Shown piece by piece: positions 28,078-37,314 of a stretch of 64,000 nt of DNA. Below the pieces are notes generated by a model, which saw nothing but the letters and a program-made list of their open reading frames with translations, was not told where the DNA came from and did no database searches. Position 1 is the first letter of the stretch. The number at the start of each line of letters is the position of its first letter. Source of the stretch: an uncultured Allobosea sp. (GTDB taxonomy: Bacteria; Pseudomonadota; Alphaproteobacteria; Rhizobiales; Beijerinckiaceae); assembly GCF_945957345.1 (NCBI RefSeq), contig NZ_CAMFKW010000007.1:62001-126000 (forward strand), read 5' to 3'. Made by a program: the position numbers and the translations under genes.

Positions 28078-28935
28078 TCAGTGTCGATCGGCGCGCGGGT
28101 CGAGCCAATCCCGAAGCCAGTCGCCCAGCAGATTGACGCTCAGTACCGTCAACATCAGCGCCAGACCTGGCAGGGTAATGATCCACCAGGCGCTGGCGAT
28201 GTAAGTGCGTCCGTCCGCGAGCATACGGCCCCAGCTCGGCGATGGAGGCTGGATGCCGAGGCCGAGGAAGCTTAGCCCCGCTTCGAGCACGATGGTGCGC
28301 GCCAGTTCGAGCGTCGCAACGACGAAGGCCGGTGTCAGAACATTGGGCAGAATGTGCCGGAGCAGCAGGCGCGCATGTCCGGCACCCATGGCGAGGGCGG
28401 CCTGCACGAATTCTCGCTCCCGGACCGTCAAAACCTGGGCCCGAATGATGCGGGCGTAGCGAACCCAGCTCGTCAGGGCGAGCACTGCGATCAGGTTGTG
28501 CAGGTTGGGGCCGAGCGCGGCGACAACCAGAAGGGCGAGCAGCATCAGTGGAAAGGCGAGCTGGATATCAACCAGCCTCATCAGCACGCGATCGTACCAG
28601 CCGCCGAAATAGCCGGCGACCAGCCCCAGCAGAACGCCGACGATGCCGCCGAGGATCACGGCGGAGCCGGCGATCGTCAGCGTTACGCGGCTGCCGGCGA
28701 TGATGCGGCTCAGGATGTCGCGGCCGAGCTGGTCGGTGCCGAAGGGATGGGCACCGAGCCCGGCCCAGGAGATCGTCGGCGCCAGCATGCGGGCGCGCAG
28801 ATCGCCGCGCGTGGGGTCAGGCAGGCCGAGCCAAGGGCCGGCGAGGGCCAATGCGAGCAGGATCACAAGCAGCGCTGCGCCGGTGAGGCCGAGCCAGTTC
28901 GCGCGCTGGCGGCGCAGGAACGAGAGGATCCTCAT
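28078..28935 (-). CDS. ABC transporter permease, DppC family
   Basis: A 285-residue inner-membrane permease beginning MRILSFLRRQRANWLG. GAHPFGTDQLGRDILSRIIA is the DppC hallmark and QAALAMGAGHARLLLRHILP the EAA loop. The start at 28935 is used because it forms an ATGA overlap with the upstream permease and the frame before it has no homology. It works with the DppB-like protein and the binding protein at 33705-35213. Confidence 0.9.
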   Translation of the reverse strand: MRILSFLRRQRANWLGLTGAALLVILLALALAGPWLGLPDPTRGDLRARMLAPTISWAGLGAHPFGTDQLGRDILSRIIAGSRVTLTIAGSAVILGGIVGVLLGLVAGYFGGWYDRVLMRLVDIQLAFPLMLLALLVVAALGPNLHNLIAVLALTSWVRYARIIRAQVLTVREREFVQAALAMGAGHARLLLRHILPNVLTPAFVVATLELARTIVLEAGLSFLGLGIQPPSPSWGRMLADGRTYIASAWWIITLPGLALMLTVLSVNLLGDWLRDWLDPRADRH

Positions 28936-29852
28936 GACGCCTGCCGAATACGCGGATCGATCAAGGTGTAGAGCAGGTCGACCAGGAGATTGACTACGAC
29001 GAAGATGGTCGCGACCACGGCGACGCCAGCCTGCACGACCGGGAAATCCTTGGTTTCGATCGCCTGAACGATCAGCCGCCCGACGCCCGGCCAGGCGAAG
29101 ACGGTCTCGGTTACGGCCGCGCCGCCCAGCAGTTCGCCCGCCAGGATGCCTGTCATCGTGACCACGGGGATGAGGGAGTTCCGGCCGACATGCCAGATAT
29201 AGACGCGGCGGGGAGCGAGGCCTTTCGCGTAGGCCGTGCGGACATAATCGTCCCGCATCACGTCGAGCATCGAGGAGCGCAACAGGCGCGCGATACTGGC
29301 CGTGGTGAAGCAGGCCAGGGTCACGGCCGGCAGGACCAGGTTCTGCCATTCGCCGTAGCCGCCCGTCGGGAACCAGCCAAGCTGCACGGCGAAGAGGAGG
29401 ATGAGCATGATGCCGAGCCAGAAGGACGGCGTGGCCTGGCCGAGCAGAGCGACAAGCAGCACCAGTCCCTCGATCGCCGAGCCGCGATAGATCGCAGCCA
29501 GTGCTCCGGCCAAGCCGCCGACGAGAACGCCGATCACCAGGGCGCTGCCCGCCAGAAGCGCCGTCGCCGGCAGCCTCTCGAGCACCACGTCGAGCGCCGG
29601 GCGCGCGAACTGGAAGGATTGTCCGAAGTCGCCCTTCAGCGCATGGAGAAGGAAGGTCAGATATTGCTGAAGCAGCGGCTGGTCGAGCCCAAGCTGCGTG
29701 CGCAGCTCCTGCAATTCCTGCTCCGTCGCGCCGATCGGCAGCAGGAGCACGGCGGGGTCCCCCAGCAACCGCGAGACGACGAAGACGATCGTGACCACGC
29801 CCCAGATCGCGATCAGGCCCTCGCCGAGGCGGGAGGTCAGGTGGCGCGGCAT
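28932..29852 (-). CDS. ABC transporter permease, DppB family
   Basis: A 306-residue permease. The first membrane segment is LIAIWGVVTIVFVVSRLLGD, the DppB-type loop is LGLDQPLLQQYLTFLLHALK, and the EAA loop lies in RTAYAKGLAPRRVYIWHVGR. It starts 28 bases after hyuB and is coupled to the DppC-like gene. The operon has no ATPase gene, so ATPase subunits must come from another locus. Confidence 0.9.
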   Translation of the reverse strand: MPRHLTSRLGEGLIAIWGVVTIVFVVSRLLGDPAVLLLPIGATEQELQELRTQLGLDQPLLQQYLTFLLHALKGDFGQSFQFARPALDVVLERLPATALLAGSALVIGVLVGGLAGALAAIYRGSAIEGLVLLVALLGQATPSFWLGIMLILLFAVQLGWFPTGGYGEWQNLVLPAVTLACFTTASIARLLRSSMLDVMRDDYVRTAYAKGLAPRRVYIWHVGRNSLIPVVTMTGILAGELLGGAAVTETVFAWPGVGRLIVQAIETKDFPVVQAGVAVVATIFVVVNLLVDLLYTLIDPRIRQAS

Positions 29853-29880
29853 CCGACGGCCTCCATCGTCACGACATTCG

Positions 29881-31527
29881 TCAGAGCTTCAGCCCGTAGA
29901 TCTCGACAGCTGCCTGTCGCGAGATGCGCTCCTCGCGTAGATCGCGTTCGACCAGTGCACGGTCGCGCTTCTTCGGATCGCCGAAGCCGCCGCCGCCGGC
30001 CGCCACCATGCCGACCCATTCGCCGGGCTGGAGGATACCGGCGCGACGGTCGAGCGGCTTGGCACCGGGCGAAAGCTCGACCCGCGCGGTCAGGCCGTCC
30101 TGGCCGCCCTTGAGGCCGAAAGGGGGCACGATGCTGTTGGTGCCGCCGGCCGAGATGCGGGCGGTATGGTCGAGCATCTCGACACGCCGGCGCAAGGTCA
30201 TGCCGCCACGGTATTCGCCCGCGCCGCCGGAATCCTGCACCAGCTCGTAGCATTTCACCATGACTGGATGCTCGATCTCGAGCGCCTCGATCGGCAGATT
30301 GGCGGTGTTCGTCGTGTTGACCTGCACGCCGTCGAGCCCGTCCTTGTCGGCGCGCGCGCCCATGCCGCCGCCGTGCATCTCGTTATAGACATAGAAGCGG
30401 CCGGTGCGCGGATGGATTCCGCTGGTCGTCAGCAGCGTGCCGCCGGTGGAGGCCGCGGCGATCCGCTCCGGCACGACACCGGCGAGCGCGGCGAAGATCA
30501 TGTCGACGAGGCGCTGGCCGATATCGGTGCGGCTGTAGACGGCCGCCGGCGGCGTCGCGTTCAGTACGGAACCCATTGGCGCGGAGACATGGATCGGCCG
30601 ATGGAAGCCGGCATTGGCCGGCAGATCGGGGTCGACGATTGCCTTCACGGCAAAATACACGGTCGCCAACAGCGCCGTATAGACCATGTTGATCGGCGCC
30701 CGGACCTGCGGCGGAGCGTCCGGGAAATCGACGAAGATCTCCTCGCCCTTCACATCGATCACGACCTGCAGATCCATCACGCCATCGACGAGATTGCTGT
30801 CGAAGTCGTGGCGGAAGCTGTAGGTGCCGTCCGGAATCTGTGCGATGCCGGCGCGCGTGCGCCGCTCGGTATAGTCGAGCACCTGCGCGCCAGCTGCGCG
30901 CACGGTTTCCGCGCCGTATTTGTCGCAGAGCGCCTGGTAGCGCTGCACGCCGAGGCGATTGGCCGCCATCTGGGCGCGGAAATCGTTGATGCGCTCACGC
31001 GGAACCTGACAGTTCAGCAAGATGAGCTGCATCAGGTCTTCCTGCAGCACGCCCTCGCGATAGAGCCGCACGGGCGGAATGCGCAGCCCTTCCTGGAAGA
31101 TATGGGCGTGGCCGCGATCGACGAAGTCGGAATGGTGCGCGAGGTTCGTCACCCAGGCGACCAGCTTGTCGGCGTGGAAGATCGGCTCGAGGAAGACGAT
31201 ATCGTTGAGATGCGTGCCGCCGCCGGTATAGGCGTCGTTGCCGATGAAGACGTCACCGGGGCGCACGGTCGAGAGATCGTGGTTCTTGAAGACGTGGTCG
31301 GCGATGCCAAGCAGCGAGCCGAGATGGACCGGGATGTGCTCGGCCTGCGCGATGGTGCGGCCCTGCGCGTCGAACAGCGCGGTCGAGCAATCCTGCCGCT
31401 CCTTGATATTGGTCGAGTAGGCGGCGCGGATGATCGCCTTGCCCATTTCCTCGACGATGGTGGTGAGCGCGCTGCCGATGACCTCGACGGTGATCGGGTC
31501 GAGCTGCGTCTTGACGGTGTCGAGCAT
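29881..31527 (-). CDS. hyuB: hydantoinase/oxoprolinase subunit B (HyuB)
   Basis: A 548-residue HyuB-family protein, the partner of HyuA in ATP-dependent N-methylhydantoinase and 5-oxoprolinase enzymes. It starts LDPITVEVIGSALTTIVEEM and continues with ERQDCSTALFDAQG, HIPVHLGSL and FIGNDAYTGGGTHLNDI, all characteristic. Near the C-terminus AAGGGGFGDPKKRD is the usual family end motif. It lies 2 bases after hyuA, as expected for a heteromeric enzyme. The true substrate (hydantoin, oxoproline or another cyclic amide) is not known. Confidence 0.92.
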   Translation of the reverse strand: MLDTVKTQLDPITVEVIGSALTTIVEEMGKAIIRAAYSTNIKERQDCSTALFDAQGRTIAQAEHIPVHLGSLLGIADHVFKNHDLSTVRPGDVFIGNDAYTGGGTHLNDIVFLEPIFHADKLVAWVTNLAHHSDFVDRGHAHIFQEGLRIPPVRLYREGVLQEDLMQLILLNCQVPRERINDFRAQMAANRLGVQRYQALCDKYGAETVRAAGAQVLDYTERRTRAGIAQIPDGTYSFRHDFDSNLVDGVMDLQVVIDVKGEEIFVDFPDAPPQVRAPINMVYTALLATVYFAVKAIVDPDLPANAGFHRPIHVSAPMGSVLNATPPAAVYSRTDIGQRLVDMIFAALAGVVPERIAAASTGGTLLTTSGIHPRTGRFYVYNEMHGGGMGARADKDGLDGVQVNTTNTANLPIEALEIEHPVMVKCYELVQDSGGAGEYRGGMTLRRRVEMLDHTARISAGGTNSIVPPFGLKGGQDGLTARVELSPGAKPLDRRAGILQPGEWVGMVAAGGGGFGDPKKRDRALVERDLREERISRQAAVEIYGLKL

Positions 31528-31529
31528 GG

Positions 31530-33611
31530 TCAGCCCTCGAGGATGAGGTTGAGATGGGTGTCGACGGTCGCGGTCTGTCCGGGCAGGACGAGCGTGGTCG
31601 AATCCATCTGGTCGATGATGGCGGGGCCGGCGATCGTGTGGCCGGGGCCGAGCAGGGCGCGGTCGTAGATCGGGCAGTTGGTGAAGCCGCCAGTTTCCGG
31701 CAGCCAGACTTCGCGATGGGCCGTGACGGCGGCCTCGACCGGGCCGGTCGCAGGCGGATAGGCCTTGAGGTCCGCCTTGGGCACGAGACCGACCGCTTCG
31801 ATACGCAGCGTCGTGATCTGCACCGGCTCCTCGGCGGCGATATAGCCATAGACCTGCTTGTGGATGCGCTCGAACTCGGCGCGCAGCTTGACCAGCGCGT
31901 CGGCGTCGATCGGACCGGCAGGGCAGGGCACCGTCAGCTCGTAGCCCTGGCCGCCATAGCGCATGTCGACAGAGCGAAGCAGCGAGCGCCGTGCCTCCGG
32001 GATTTCCTCCTGGGCGAACCAGTCCTGCCCGCGCTCTTCCAGGCCGGCGAAGCCGCTCTCCATGCCCGGCACGCCGTCAGTGCTCAGAGGCAGGAGGCGA
32101 GTCAGCGAGAGGTTGGTCCGCAGGTCGGTCAGCAGCAGGCCGAGCGCGCACATGATGCCCGGATATTTCGGGATGACGAGGCGCGGGATATCGAGCTCTC
32201 GCGCGAGGCGTGCGGCATGGATGGGGCCGGCGCCGCCGAAGCCAAGCATGACATAGTCCCGCGGATCATAGCCGCGCTCGACCGAGATCACGCGGATCGC
32301 CTTCGCCATGTTGGCGATGACCACGCTGATGATGCCTTGCGCCGTTTCCATGACGCCGAGGCCAAGCTTGTCGGCCAGTCGCCCGATCGCCGCCTTGGCG
32401 CGGGCCTGGTCGATCTTCATGCGGCCGTTGAGGAGATGGGTCGGGTTCAGCACCTGCAGCACGACATTGGCGTCGGTAACCGTCGGCTCTTCGTTACCGC
32501 GTCCATAGCAGACCGGGCCGGGATCGGCGGCGGCCGAGCGCGGTCCGACCTTGAGCAGGCCGCCGGCATCGATATGGGCGATCGAGCCGCCACCGGCGCC
32601 GACCGTATGGATGTCGAGCATCGGCAGCTTCAGCGGGTAGCCATGGACAATGGCGTCGTTCGACATCTGCGGCCGACCGCGGTCGATCAGCGAGACGTCG
32701 GTGGATGTGCCGCCCATGTCGAAGGTGATGACGTTGTCGAAGCCGGCAAGACCGCCGACCGACAGCGCGCCGATGACGCCGGCAGCCGGCCCGGAGAGCA
32801 CCGTGCGGGCCGGAAAGTTCTGCGCGACCTCCGAGGAGATGACGCCGCCATTCGACTGCGTCAGATGCGGATGGGCATCGATGCCGATCTCGGCAAGCCG
32901 CGGCTGCAGCTTCGAGAGATAGGACTTCATGATTGGGCCGAGATAGGCGTTCACGACCGTGGTCGAGAGCCGCTCGTATTCGCGGAACTCGGGCGCGACC
33001 TCATGCGAGATCGAGACGAAGGCGCCCGGCATCTCCTCGGCAAGGATCTCCTTGACGCGCTTCTCATGCGCCGGCTCGATGAAGGAGAACAGGAAGCATA
33101 CGGCAACGGTGCTGATGCCCTGCTCCTTGAGCTTGCGGGCGGCCGCGCGGACCTCCTCCTCGTCGAGGGCTGTGTGGATGCTGCCGTCGAAACGCACGCG
33201 CTCGCTGACTTCCAGCCGCTTGTCGCGCGTCACCAGGATGCGCGGCTTCTGCGTCTGGATGTCGTAGAGGGAATCGCGCTTCTGGCGGCGCAATTCCAGC
33301 ACGTCGCGAAAACCCTTGGTGGTGATCAGTCCCGTCTCGGCGCCGCGCCCGACGATCAGTGCATTGGTCGCGACCGTCGTGCCATGGCCGAAATAGACGA
33401 CGTCGATCTTCTGCCCGGTTGCCTTGGCAACTTCTGTGACGCCCTGCTCGATGCCGCCGGCGATGCCGAGCGAGGGGTCCTGCGGCGTGCTCGACACTTT
33501 CCAGACATGGATTTCGCCATGCGTCTCGTCGAACATGCAGACATCGGTGAAAGTGCCGCCTGAATCGACGCCGACGCGCAGCTTCAGGGTGGTTTCGTCT
33601 TGAACGGTCAT
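31530..33611 (-). CDS. hyuA: hydantoinase/oxoprolinase subunit A (HyuA)
   Basis: A 693-residue HyuA-family ATPase subunit. The N-terminal domain opens LRVGVDSGGTFTDVCMFDET, and the main domain has TFDMGGTSTDVSLID and GAGGGSIAHID, the acetate-kinase-like ATP site and metal site. With HyuB it phosphorylates and hydrolyses a cyclic amide at the cost of ATP. It is the second gene of a leftward operon, after the binding protein, so uptake and ring opening are co-expressed. The length is normal for the family. Confidence 0.93.
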   Translation of the reverse strand: MTVQDETTLKLRVGVDSGGTFTDVCMFDETHGEIHVWKVSSTPQDPSLGIAGGIEQGVTEVAKATGQKIDVVYFGHGTTVATNALIVGRGAETGLITTKGFRDVLELRRQKRDSLYDIQTQKPRILVTRDKRLEVSERVRFDGSIHTALDEEEVRAAARKLKEQGISTVAVCFLFSFIEPAHEKRVKEILAEEMPGAFVSISHEVAPEFREYERLSTTVVNAYLGPIMKSYLSKLQPRLAEIGIDAHPHLTQSNGGVISSEVAQNFPARTVLSGPAAGVIGALSVGGLAGFDNVITFDMGGTSTDVSLIDRGRPQMSNDAIVHGYPLKLPMLDIHTVGAGGGSIAHIDAGGLLKVGPRSAAADPGPVCYGRGNEEPTVTDANVVLQVLNPTHLLNGRMKIDQARAKAAIGRLADKLGLGVMETAQGIISVVIANMAKAIRVISVERGYDPRDYVMLGFGGAGPIHAARLARELDIPRLVIPKYPGIMCALGLLLTDLRTNLSLTRLLPLSTDGVPGMESGFAGLEERGQDWFAQEEIPEARRSLLRSVDMRYGGQGYELTVPCPAGPIDADALVKLRAEFERIHKQVYGYIAAEEPVQITTLRIEAVGLVPKADLKAYPPATGPVEAAVTAHREVWLPETGGFTNCPIYDRALLGPGHTIAGPAIIDQMDSTTLVLPGQTATVDTHLNLILEG

Positions 33612-33704
33612 GACGTGGTCGCGATCCGGTTTGATCGGGGTTCAGGCAAGGCTGTGGCGCTGGCGGGCTGTTGAAGCCCGTCGCTCGGGTCGTGTTGGTG
33701 GCTG

Positions 33705-35213
33705 TCAGCGCGTCTTGATATCGATCGCGCGGACCCAGTCGTCGCCGCGCGCCTGCCAGGCGATGCCCTTGGACTGGGCGTAGGTGATCGGCGTGAAGAA
33801 CATGAAGATCGAGGGAGAGTCCTCGCAGAGCTGCTTGGTCAGTTTGCGGTAGAGCTCGGTACGCTTGGCCACGTCATTGGTCGAGCGGGCCGCCTTCGCG
33901 GCTTCGTTGAAGCTCACATTGTCCCAATAGGATTGCGGGTTCTCCTTCTCCCAGAAGTTCAGGAGCCCGCCGGCATCCAGCGTCGGCCATCCCAGCCCGA
34001 AATAGGCGGTATCGCCGAGGTTCTTGCCGACGATGTACTTGTTCATGAAGGCGCCGAATTCCATCTCGCGCAATTTCACGGTGACGCCGATCTCGCCGAG
34101 CTGGGACGCGACGACCTGGGCAATGTCGGAAGCCTGGATATAGCGCCCTGTGGGTACCTCGAGATCCATGGTCAGCCCGTTGGCGAAGCCGGCCTCCGCC
34201 AAAAGCTTCTTGGCCTGCGTGGGATCGTAAGGCACCGGTTTCAGGTCGGGGTTGAAGCCGAAGTAGACGGGCGAGAGCGGCTGGCAGGCGCTGATCTCGG
34301 CGAGACCGTCGAGCAATCCGTCATTGATGGCCTTGCGGTCGATGCCGAGGTTGAGCGCGCGCCAGAGCTTCGGATTGTCCTTAAAGGGAGCTTTCAGGGC
34401 ATTGAGCTTGATGAACATGCCGCGCGTGCCGGCGACGGAGCTGGCATCGGCCTTGCCGCTCGCCTTGATGCGCGCGATCTCGGAGGTGGGAAAGCCGGTG
34501 ATGAGATCGACATCGCCAGCCTGGAGTGCGGCGATCCGCGAGGAATCCTCCGGGATGATGCGGAAGGTGACATTCTCGAACGCGGGCTTGTCGCCCCAGT
34601 AGTCCTTACGGGCCTTCAGCACGATCCGGTCGCCGCTGGCAAAGCGCACGAGCTCATAAGGTCCGCTGCCGAGTGCCGCGACGGAGGGATTGTTCTCCCC
34701 GGTCCATTTCGGCGGCATCAGGAGGAACATCGACATCTGGTCAGGCAGGTCGGGATAGGCGCCTTTGGTGACGAATTCGACGACCGTAGGCGAGACGGCC
34801 TTGACCTCGCTGATCGCCGCGAACCAGGGCTTGTTGCGTGCGCCGGTCTTGGGGTCGAGCACACGCTCGACATTCCACTTCACGGCCTCGGCATCGAGCT
34901 TTTCACCGTTCGAGAAAGTCACGCCTTCGCGCAGCGTAAAGCGCCAGGCCGTGTCGCCGATCGCTTCCCATTTCGTGGCGAGGCCCGGTCGGAGTTTCAG
35001 GTCCGGCCCGCGGTCGACGAGCGGCGTGTAGATGTGCGCGGCGACGCTGAGATCCGTGCCGACGGTTGTCGACTTGTCGGGATCGAGCGTGTTGACGTTG
35101 CTCGACAGGGCGATGGTCAGGCCGCGTGCCGACGCCGGCGCGATGAGGACTGTTGAGCTAACCCCGAAAGCAAGGGCGGCGACGAACCGGTGGGCGAAAG
35201 CCTTATTGCGCAT
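33705..35213 (-). CDS. peptide-type (family 5) ABC transporter substrate-binding protein
   Basis: A 502-residue binding protein with a signal peptide of about 29 residues (ending APASARG). Family 5 landmarks are LTIALSSNVNTLDPDKST, FTLREGVTFSNGEKLDAEAV and a C-terminal SPSIFMFFTPITY. It heads the leftward operon that continues with HyuA, HyuB, two permeases and an M20 peptidase. It is divergent from a GntR regulator across a palindromic intergenic region. It likely captures the cyclic amide or peptide that HyuAB processes. Confidence 0.9.
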   Translation of the reverse strand: MRNKAFAHRFVAALAFGVSSTVLIAPASARGLTIALSSNVNTLDPDKSTTVGTDLSVAAHIYTPLVDRGPDLKLRPGLATKWEAIGDTAWRFTLREGVTFSNGEKLDAEAVKWNVERVLDPKTGARNKPWFAAISEVKAVSPTVVEFVTKGAYPDLPDQMSMFLLMPPKWTGENNPSVAALGSGPYELVRFASGDRIVLKARKDYWGDKPAFENVTFRIIPEDSSRIAALQAGDVDLITGFPTSEIARIKASGKADASSVAGTRGMFIKLNALKAPFKDNPKLWRALNLGIDRKAINDGLLDGLAEISACQPLSPVYFGFNPDLKPVPYDPTQAKKLLAEAGFANGLTMDLEVPTGRYIQASDIAQVVASQLGEIGVTVKLREMEFGAFMNKYIVGKNLGDTAYFGLGWPTLDAGGLLNFWEKENPQSYWDNVSFNEAAKAARSTNDVAKRTELYRKLTKQLCEDSPSIFMFFTPITYAQSKGIAWQARGDDWVRAIDIKTR

Positions 35214-35234
35214 AACAATCCCCTGTTCTTGACT

Positions 35235-35263
35235 TTGGCGCCAATCTTGAGTTCATGATTGGC
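35235..35263. promoter_or_regulatory. overlapping palindromes between the binding-protein gene and the GntR gene
   Basis: Two perfect inverted repeats overlap here: TTGGCGCCAA at 35235-35244, and GCCAATC (35240-35246) with GATTGGC (35257-35263) ten bases apart. They lie 22-50 bases upstream of the binding-protein start, in the divergent region shared with the GntR regulator. They are good operator candidates for that regulator. No binding evidence is available. Confidence 0.5.
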
Positions 35264-35420
35264 ATCTGTCAATCGCCCGTCTTAGGATGTTTTGCTCAAT
35301 GAAGGTGCAGCGGCGCATGACTTCATCTCCGGTCCGCCGGAGAGCAGCGCTGATGAATTGCGGTTCTGCGGCAAAGCAGGCGAAGATGGTTGCGAGCATG
35401 CAGGGATTCGCCTGCGGAAC

Positions 35421-36116
35421 ATGGCGCTGATGACGTTGGATATTGGGCAGAGCGGCGGAGCTGGAGCCGGCACGCGCAGCGCACGGACGGCGGGCGGCAG
35501 CGCGTCCCGCGCCCGCGAACTCGCCAAGCTGATCGAGAAGGACATCAGCACGGGCCGTCTCAGCGCTGGCTCCTGGCTGAAGCAGGTCGATCTCGAGGCA
35601 CAATACAGCGCCTCGCGGCTCGACATTCGCCAGGCGCTGGACCGGCTGGAGGAGAAGGGCTTCGTCAAGCTGGAGGCCAATCGTGGCTATCGTGTCGAGA
35701 CTTTCGACAAGGCGCGCTTCCGCAATGTCGTGACGATCCGCGCGATCCTGGAAGTCGCGGCCGCCGCCGAGGTCCTGAAACATATCGACGCGGCGGGGCT
35801 CGAGCGATTGCGGCAGCGGGCCGACGATTTCGCAGAAGCCGTCAGCGCAGGAACCGTGATCGCGCAGGAGGAGGCGAACTATGCCTTCCACGCCGCCATG
35901 CTCGCGTTTTGCCCGAATGGCGACCTCGTCTCGATGATCTTCGACCTGCGCAGCCGTGTTCCCGTCACGCTGACCCGCGAAAAGAACACCGCAGCGTTGC
36001 TCGCGAACACCGTGCGAGAGCACTACGAGATCGTCGAACGCCTGCGTGAACGCGACGCATCCGGCCTGGAAGCTGTGGTTCACAAGCACGTTCTCGGCGG
36101 TCTGGAAATCGCCTGA
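35421..36116 (+). CDS. GntR family (FadR/FCD type) transcriptional regulator
   Basis: A 231-residue GntR protein. The winged HTH reads RELAKLIEKDISTGRLSAGS, then YSASRLDIRQALDRLEEKGF. An FCD domain follows (VVTIRAILEVAAAAEVLKHI, then EEANYAFHAAMLAF and NTVREHYEIVERL). The first ATG with support is 35421; 35430 is also possible, and neither has a strong ribosome site. It is divergent from the HyuAB transport operon and upstream of the opine-dehydrogenase-like gene, and probably controls both. Confidence 0.87.
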   Translation: MALMTLDIGQSGGAGAGTRSARTAGGSASRARELAKLIEKDISTGRLSAGSWLKQVDLEAQYSASRLDIRQALDRLEEKGFVKLEANRGYRVETFDKARFRNVVTIRAILEVAAAAEVLKHIDAAGLERLRQRADDFAEAVSAGTVIAQEEANYAFHAAMLAFCPNGDLVSMIFDLRSRVPVTLTREKNTAALLANTVREHYEIVERLRERDASGLEAVVHKHVLGGLEIA

Positions 36117-36139
36117 CACCATCAAAGGGGATCGAACCC

Positions 36140-37207
36140 ATGCGCGTCGCCATCGTCGGCTTCGGTGGGATCGGGCGCGGCTATGCCGCCTACCTGACCG
36201 CCCATGGGCACGAGCCTGTCATCTGGTCCCCGAGCGGCGCGGCGCTCGCGGATTTCGCGGACGATGCGACGTTGACCGCCACGGGCAAGCTCGAATCCAC
36301 CGTACCGGTTCACATCGCCCGCGATTGCGCCGAAGTGGTAGCCGGTGCCGAGGCGATCATCGTCACGGTTCAGGCCAACGGCTTCAAGGCAGTGATCGAT
36401 GCGATAGCCCCTCATCTCGCGGCCGGGCAAACCGTCATATTCAGCGCCCATTGCTCGTTCGCGGCGCTTTATCTTCACCGCCTGCTCAAGATGCGCGGGA
36501 TCGACATTCCGATCGCAGCCTGGGCCACGACCGCCCTGACCGCGCGCAGGAGCGGTCCTCGCAGCGTCCATATCTCCGGCATCCGGGCCAGGCTCGATGT
36601 CGCCACCTTGCCTGTCCGTCACGCGCAAGCGGGGCTCGAAACCTGCCGCACGCTCTTCGGAGATCGCTTCGAGCCACGCGAAGACGTGCTGGCGATCCTG
36701 CTCAGCAATCTCAATCCGCCGGCCCATGTCGCCAATATGCTCGGCAACCTGACCAGGGCGGAGCGCGGCGAAGACTGGCCGAACTATGGCTCGATCACGC
36801 AGGGGGTCGGGCGCATCGTCGATGCCATGGATGTCGAGCGCCTGGCGCTGGCCAAGGCCTTCGGCCTTTCGGTCCGCAGCGTACAGGACCACTATGTTCA
36901 TTCGTTTGGCGTATCGCCTGGCCCGGTGGGTGAGATGGCCGCAGCGGTCTACAAGAACCGGCCAGAGCTTCTCGGCCCGAAGACGCTGGATACCCGTTTC
37001 ATCACCGAGGATGTGCCATTTGGGCTGGTCCCTTTGGAAGCACTAGGGCGGGTGGTCGGCTTGAAGTTGCCCTTGCATGAGGCCGGCATCGCGCTGTTCA
37101 ACGCGATCTGCGCACGGAATTTCCGTGCCGAGAACGACCTTCTGCCAGCGCTCGATCTGGGGCGTCTTTCCGCAGCAGAACTCCGTCGGGAATTGCGGGG
37201 AGAGTAG
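36140..37207 (+). CDS. NAD/NADP octopine/nopaline dehydrogenase family protein
   Basis: A 355-residue opine-dehydrogenase-family oxidoreductase. The N-terminal Rossmann motif is VGFGGIGRGY (6-15). The C-terminal catalytic domain has LSNLNPPAHVANMLGNLTRA and SITQGVGRIVDAMD, the region that holds the catalytic His-Asp pair in this family. Such enzymes join an amino acid and a keto acid reductively, or oxidise the secondary amine back. It starts 23 bases after the GntR stop and is probably co-transcribed. An IS element begins 5 bases after its stop codon, leaving the gene intact. Confidence 0.83.
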   Translation: MRVAIVGFGGIGRGYAAYLTAHGHEPVIWSPSGAALADFADDATLTATGKLESTVPVHIARDCAEVVAGAEAIIVTVQANGFKAVIDAIAPHLAAGQTVIFSAHCSFAALYLHRLLKMRGIDIPIAAWATTALTARRSGPRSVHISGIRARLDVATLPVRHAQAGLETCRTLFGDRFEPREDVLAILLSNLNPPAHVANMLGNLTRAERGEDWPNYGSITQGVGRIVDAMDVERLALAKAFGLSVRSVQDHYVHSFGVSPGPVGEMAAAVYKNRPELLGPKTLDTRFITEDVPFGLVPLEALGRVVGLKLPLHEAGIALFNAICARNFRAENDLLPALDLGRLSAAELRRELRGE

Positions 37208-37212
37208 GGTTG

Positions 37213-37310
37213 TGATCCGAGACCATTTGCTGGATCGCCGGAAGCTGGAGTTTCCGGCCTTCTGATCCGAGACCATTTGCTGGAGCGCCGGAAGCTGGAG
37301 TTTCCGGCCT
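37213..37310. repeat. 48-bp tandem repeat of the IS left terminus
   Basis: Two units of 48 bases (37213-37260 and 37263-37310) with a period of 50 bases differ by a single base (GGATCGCC against GGAGCGCC). Each unit matches the inverted right end of the IS, so each is an IS terminus. The duplication probably marks a remnant of an earlier tandem or nested insertion. Confidence 0.85.
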
Positions 37311-37314
37311 ACGA

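Noticed and set aside
31554..33563. Long rightward open frame of about 670 codons
   Set aside because: It is exactly antisense to hyuA, has no recognisable motif, and has the composition of a shadow frame.
37213..37310. Two 48-base repeats considered as a CRISPR array or tandem satellite
   Set aside because: There are only two units with a 2-base gap, and both match the IS terminal inverted repeat, which explains them fully.
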